A stretch of 8,970 nucleotides of DNA, taken from contig JAFLRS010000074.1 of NCBI GenBank assembly GCA_022511355.1, forward strand, positions 1 to 8,970. Direction: 5' to 3'. Source of the stretch: Alistipes sp. GTDB taxonomy: Bacteria > Bacteroidota > Bacteroidia > Bacteroidales > Rikenellaceae. This document shows, one piece after another, positions 5,953-8,970 of this stretch (positions are counted from its first letter, which is position 1; the number at the start of each line of letters is the position of its first letter). A program made the translations under genes and the position numbers. The notes below the pieces were generated by a model, which was given only the letters and a program-made list of their open reading frames with translations, made no database searches and was not told the origin of the DNA.

Positions 5953-7302
5953 ATGAAAAAATCGTTAGACAGCTACTTCTCATTCACCACGCACGGCATC
6001 GTGGCTCTGGCAATCAGTCTGATAGTCAATTTCTCCTATCTGCTGTCGCTCATAGCCTACGAACGCGACTACTCGCCACCCGAACTGCGTGACGCAAACG
6101 GCGAAATCGCCGTTACCGAAGTATCGGGAATCATCCGCCTCAATGTGGACGGTTACGGATATCTGACAGCCTGCAACAGCGGCGACATCGACAGCATTTA
6201 TGTGCAGCCGTGGCGTCTGCGTATGTTCGACGTGACAGACGGAGACCTCGTGCAGGCGGAAGCCGTCCCCTCTTCGAACGGACGCGGACACTATCGGCTT
6301 ATAAACGTAAAGAGCATAAACGGCCGCGACATCGACTACGGCGAGATTTTCGGGCATCCGAAGTATGCCGCGGAATCGCTCTTGCAGATTGTATTCTATC
6401 TGCTTATGTCGCTGCTCATGATTGTAGTCATGACGCTGCGGATAAGAGGTTCCAACATATCGTTCGGCAGCTTCGCCAAACGCATGGCCGTGTGTCTGGC
6501 TTTCACCGTTCTGTTCTATTTCGCGGCACCGGTAGTCGAGCGTCCCATGGGCGTTCTGCGACCGCTGTTCCTCGGCCGCGGAGGCTCGATGTTCGACACT
6601 ATCGTAATCATGAAGTGTTCATTTTCGCTGGTAGTCTCCATTCTGTACGCATTCATATACACACTGGTGTATCAGAGGCAATCGATGGTCGTCGAAAACG
6701 AACGGCTCAAAAGCGAGAATCTGACCACGCGTTACGATATGCTCGTAAGTCAGGTAAACCCCCATTTCTTTTTCAATTCGCTCAATTCGCTGGCTACGCT
6801 TGTGCGCGAAAACGACAACGACAAGGCTTTGACCTACATCGACACCATGTCCTACACATTCCGGTATATACTCCAGAACGGACAGAATATGGCCGTAACA
6901 CTGCGCGAAGAGCTGGCATTTGCCGATGCCTACGGATATCTTTTCAAAATACGCTATGCCGACAAGATATTTTTCGATATCGAAGTGGATGAATCGTTCA
7001 AAAACCGACTGTTGCCGTCGCTGTCGCTGCAACCTCTCATCGACAATGCCGTCAAGCACAATGCGGTCACAAGCCGCAATCCGATGCGCATAACCATCCG
7101 CGTCGAGAATGACCGGCTGTGCGTATCCAATCCCAAATATCCGCTGCTGGAACCTGCCACGGGCACCGGTACGGGACTTAAGAATCTGAGCAGCCGCTAT
7201 ATGCTGATTACGGGCCGCGACATCGAAATCACGGATACGCCCGACCGATTCACCGTACAGCTGCCGCTGCTGAAATCCGAAAACGTAAACTTCAAAAGAT
7301 GA
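5953..7302 (+). CDS. LytS/YehU-type sensor histidine kinase with a Rho-like OB-fold loop
   Basis: A 449-aa membrane kinase predicted to pass a signal to the response regulator encoded next, with which it overlaps by 4 nt. Predicted layout: TM1 about 13-36, an extracytoplasmic loop 37-141, TM2 about 142-163, a short positive loop (RIRG, AKR), TM3 about 176-195, TM4 about 214-240, a short coiled linker (VVENERLKSEN), then the His_kinase domain (PF06580 type). H271 in NPHFFFNSLNSL is the phosphoacceptor. The N box is LIDNAVKHN (362-370) and the G box GTGTGLKNL (404-412). The loop at 57-128 resembles the RNA-binding cold-shock domain of terminator Rho: DGYGYL, IYVQPWRLRMF, a GD, then GHYRLINV and SINGRD. 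This is not a usual sensor domain for the family. The ATG lies 7 bp after the carbonic-anhydrase-like gene. Kinase identity is firm; the loop assignment is inference from pattern. Confidence 0.93.
   Translation: MKKSLDSYFSFTTHGIVALAISLIVNFSYLLSLIAYERDYSPPELRDANGEIAVTEVSGIIRLNVDGYGYLTACNSGDIDSIYVQPWRLRMFDVTDGDLVQAEAVPSSNGRGHYRLINVKSINGRDIDYGEIFGHPKYAAESLLQIVFYLLMSLLMIVVMTLRIRGSNISFGSFAKRMAVCLAFTVLFYFAAPVVERPMGVLRPLFLGRGGSMFDTIVIMKCSFSLVVSILYAFIYTLVYQRQSMVVENERLKSENLTTRYDMLVSQVNPHFFFNSLNSLATLVRENDNDKALTYIDTMSYTFRYILQNGQNMAVTLREELAFADAYGYLFKIRYADKIFFDIEVDESFKNRLLPSLSLQPLIDNAVKHNAVTSRNPMRITIRVENDRLCVSNPKYPLLEPATGTGTGLKNLSSRYMLITGRDIEITDTPDRFTVQLPLLKSENVNFKR
6121..6336 (+). other. Segment encoding the Rho-type cold-shock/OB-fold domain in the kinase loop
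   Basis: This covers residues 57-128 of the kinase. Compared from memory with E. coli Rho, the order and spacing of conserved elements agree: G-[IV]-[IL]-x-[IL], then DG-[YF]-G-[YF]-L, then D-[SD]-IYV-x-P-x4-R-x-F, then GD, then a G-rich turn with a Tyr. The aromatic primary-site positions of Rho (F62, F64, Y80, Y110) correspond to Y68, Y70, Y83 and Y114. The only sizeable gap is a few residues before IYV. The following SINGRD recalls the KINGRD stretch I remember at the end of the domain in Bacteroidetes Rho. The ATPase part of Rho is absent. Topology puts this domain outside the cytoplasmic membrane. Confidence 0.7.
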
Positions 7303-8060
7303 GAGTACTGATAGTCGAAGACGAAACCGCCGCCGCACGAAATCTGCAATCGATGCTGGCTGCCGCGGAACCCGAAGCCGTTGTCGCCGGAGTGACCGAG
7401 AGCATAGTCGATACGGTGGAGTGGCTTGCCGCCAACGGAATGCCCGACCTCATATTCATGGATATACACATCGCCGACGGCGAATCGTTCCGCATATTCG
7501 AACTTACGGAGATAGACGCTCCCATAATCTTTACAACCGCCTATGACAGCTATGCGCTGGAGGCGTTCAAGGTGAACAGCATCGACTATCTGCTGAAGCC
7601 GCTCAAGAGCGAGGATTTGGAGCGTGCAATCGCCAAATGGCGCAGATTGTCGGTGGGCGAACGCAGCGAATACAAAGCGCGCGTAGACTCATTGGCAGCG
7701 TCGCAGAACAAAAGCAGCGATATGTTCCTCGTACATATAAAAGACAAAATAATTCCGTTGCGGACCTGCGACATCAGTTACTTCTATACATTCGACGAAA
7801 AGGTTACGGCCCACACGGCCGACGGAGGCAAATACCCTATCGCCAAAACTCTCGAGGCATTGCAGGAGCAGCTGCCCGAATATGAATTCTTTCGCGCGAA
7901 CCGTCAGTTCATCATCGCCAGACGTGCGGTGAAGGATATTTCGGTGTGGTTCGGAAGCCGTTTGGCCATAAACCTCACGCAGGAGACCCCCGAACGCATA
8001 GTGGTGTCGAAGGCGCGCGTACCCGAATTCAAGCGTTGGATGACGGCGGTTCAACCCTGA
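7299..8060 (+). CDS. LytTR-family response regulator
   Basis: A 253-aa two-component response regulator with a receiver domain at about 1-118 and a LytTR DNA-binding domain at about 142-250. Receiver residues are intact: acidic pair E7-D8, phosphoacceptor D55 (LIFMDIH), T79/T80 in FTTAY, and K100 in YLLKP. The output domain shows the LytTR hallmarks ISYFYTFDEKVTAHT and FFRANRQFII. Such regulators bind pairs of short direct repeats about two helical turns apart and usually activate transcription. The ATG overlaps the kinase stop (ATGA), pointing to translational coupling and a cognate pair. Matching 22-bp-spaced repeats begin around its stop codon, upstream of the next gene, which is the likely target. 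The frame ends in VQP. Confidence 0.95.
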   Translation: MRVLIVEDETAAARNLQSMLAAAEPEAVVAGVTESIVDTVEWLAANGMPDLIFMDIHIADGESFRIFELTEIDAPIIFTTAYDSYALEAFKVNSIDYLLKPLKSEDLERAIAKWRRLSVGERSEYKARVDSLAASQNKSSDMFLVHIKDKIIPLRTCDISYFYTFDEKVTAHTADGGKYPIAKTLEALQEQLPEYEFFRANRQFIIARRAVKDISVWFGSRLAINLTQETPERIVVSKARVPEFKRWMTAVQP

Positions 8061-8104
8061 AAAAAGTCGATTCACCCCTCTGTTTAAGTCATTTTACCCC
8101 GCTG
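8050..8104 (+). promoter_or_regulatory. Phased direct repeats, candidate LytTR-regulator binding site
   Basis: TTCACCCCTCTG (8071-8082) and TTTACCCCGCTG (8093-8104) agree at 10 of 12 positions and are exactly 22 bp apart. A weaker third copy, TTCAACCCTG (8050-8059), lies 21 bp further upstream and overlaps the regulator's stop codon. Two-turn spacing of short direct repeats is the normal site of LytTR proteins. The ACCCCTCT core recalls the ACC(G/A)CT(C/T)A repeats I remember for E. coli BtsR/YehT. The site ends 26 bp before the -7 box, where an activator would contact polymerase. Confidence 0.55.
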
Positions 8105-8130
8105 CAGGTGACTCGAGGCCGCCTATTTAT

Positions 8131-8138
8131 TACTTTTG
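8131..8138 (+). promoter_or_regulatory. -7 box (TACTTTTG) of the TonB-receptor-like gene
   Basis: TACTTTTG matches TAnnTTTG exactly and lies 44 bp before the ATG at 8183. No TTTG is found 18-22 bp upstream; that stretch is GC-rich (GGTGACTCGAGGCC). A missing -33 element with repeats just beyond it suggests dependence on an activator. Confidence 0.62.
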
Positions 8139-8182
8139 CGGAGAAATTCTGAAGCAGAAGGTTTGTATTACTATAAATTTAT

Positions 8183-8970
8183 ATGAGAAAATTACTCTTT
8201 ATCATGATGATGCTTTTCTGTTGCGGCAGCGTCGCCGCCCAGCAGAAAGGCAAGATTACGGTTGCGGTCATCGACGCCGAGACAAAGCAGGGAGTGCAGG
8301 GAGCCGTTGTTGAAGTTGCGGCAGCTGCCGACCCCGACAACAAACGATATTACACTTCGGGATACGGCGGAAAGGTCGAGATTCCGTCGCTCGCATACGG
8401 CGAATACAAGGCTGTGGTTTCGTTTCTCGGCTATTCCGATTTCGAAACCTCGTTCAAGGTGAACGCAGCGTCGCGCGATTTGGGCAAATGGGAGCTTACC
8501 GAAAGCGCAACCCGCATCGATACGGTGGTAAAGGAGGTAAAAGCACTCAGAACCTCGCAGGACGGCGATACATTGAGCTACAATGCAGGTGCATTCAAGG
8601 TGGCCAACGATGCCGATGTAGAGGGACTTCTTAAAAAGATGCCCGGTATTACAATCAACAACGGCGAAGTCGAAGCTCAGGGCGAAACCGTGAAGAAGGT
8701 ATTCGTGGACGGCAAGGAGTTTTTCGGCGAGGATGTAAGCACGGCCATCAAATCGCTGCCCGCACAGGCCGTAGACCGTATCGAGGTATACAACAAACTC
8801 AGCGACCAGGCCGAATTCTCGGGAATGGACGACGGCGAAGGCTACAAGGCCATAAACATCGTAACGCATCCCAATATGCGTCAGGGACAGTTCGGAAAGC
8901 TCTATGCAGGATACGGCTATCAACCCGAAACCGACGAGGTTACATCGCATCACAAATACATAGTCGGCGG
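8183..8970 (+). CDS. TonB-receptor-like outer-membrane beta-barrel protein, 3' end outside the window
   Basis: The frame is open from the ATG at 8183 to the right edge, about 262 codons with no stop. Residues 1-19 (MRKLLFIMMMLFCCGSVAA) are a signal peptide; the two Cys do not form a good lipobox. Residues about 24-105 form a carboxypeptidase-regulatory-like beta-sandwich (ITVAVIDAETKQGVQGAVVEV, then FLGYSDFE). Residues about 130-230 look like a TonB-receptor plug (LLKKMPGITINNGEVEAQG, then VFVDGKEFFGED and DRIEVYNKLSDQ), with the start of barrel strands near 236 (GKLYAGYGY). This domain order is that of Bacteroidetes outer-membrane proteins with an OMP_b-brl_3 barrel, which are often annotated as TonB-dependent receptors. 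No SusD partner can be seen within the window. The substrate is unknown. It is probably controlled by the two-component pair just upstream. Confidence 0.88.
   Translation, partial: MRKLLFIMMMLFCCGSVAAQQKGKITVAVIDAETKQGVQGAVVEVAAAADPDNKRYYTSGYGGKVEIPSLAYGEYKAVVSFLGYSDFETSFKVNAASRDLGKWELTESATRIDTVVKEVKALRTSQDGDTLSYNAGAFKVANDADVEGLLKKMPGITINNGEVEAQGETVKKVFVDGKEFFGEDVSTAIKSLPAQAVDRIEVYNKLSDQAEFSGMDDGEGYKAINIVTHPNMRQGQFGKLYAGYGYQPETDEVTSHHKYIVG

Noticed and set aside
8192..8953. Minus-strand frame of 253 codons at the right edge
   Set aside because: Antisense to a clear signal peptide, regulatory-like domain and plug on the plus strand.
1..8970. CRISPR array, tRNA, rRNA, insertion sequence or defence system
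   Set aside because: No spaced short repeats, no tRNA- or rRNA-like segment, and no transposase or nuclease motifs were seen on either strand.

Overview
The window looks like a chromosomal segment of a Bacteroidota (Bacteroidetes) bacterium, probably a gut member of the Bacteroidales with roughly balanced GC, such as Alistipes or a relative. The phylum call rests on several -7 boxes of the TAnnTTTG type upstream of genes, the lack of Shine-Dalgarno sequences, and the gene content: a GH20 hexosaminidase with a signal peptide, a FatA-like acyl-ACP thioesterase, a TonB-receptor-like outer-membrane protein with an N-terminal carboxypeptidase-regulatory-like domain, and a small outer-membrane beta-barrel. 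The genus is a guess.

Left half (1-4522), all on the minus strand. From right to left it holds a secreted GH20 beta-N-acetylhexosaminidase, an acyl-ACP thioesterase with its own promoter in a 37-bp gap, a strong intrinsic terminator, a bacterioferritin with complete ferroxidase and haem ligands, a 351-bp gene-free stretch with a hairpin, a candidate promoter and a long imperfect inverted repeat, and finally the 5' part of an outer-membrane beta-barrel gene that runs off the left edge.

Right half (4586-8970), all on the plus strand. A promoter divergent from the GH20 promoter starts a tight four-gene unit: MazG nucleotide pyrophosphohydrolase, a gamma-carbonic-anhydrase-family protein, a LytS/YehU-type sensor histidine kinase and a LytTR response regulator. 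The gaps are 9 nt, 7 nt and a 4-nt overlap. After a 122-bp gap with its own -7 box lies the 5' part of a TonB-receptor-like outer-membrane protein that runs off the right edge.

Two things stand out. First, the putative periplasmic loop of the histidine kinase looks like the RNA-binding cold-shock (OB-fold) domain of transcription terminator Rho, with the aromatic residues of the Rho primary site kept as Tyr. I know of no standard kinase sensor described this way. Second, the gap between the response regulator and the receptor gene carries two clear direct repeats 22 bp apart, with a weaker third copy 21 bp further upstream. They sit just upstream of the expected -33 position of a promoter that lacks a -33 element. 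This is the geometry expected for a LytTR activator site. It suggests a self-contained circuit in which an unusual envelope sensor, through the LytTR regulator, switches on the adjacent outer-membrane protein gene.
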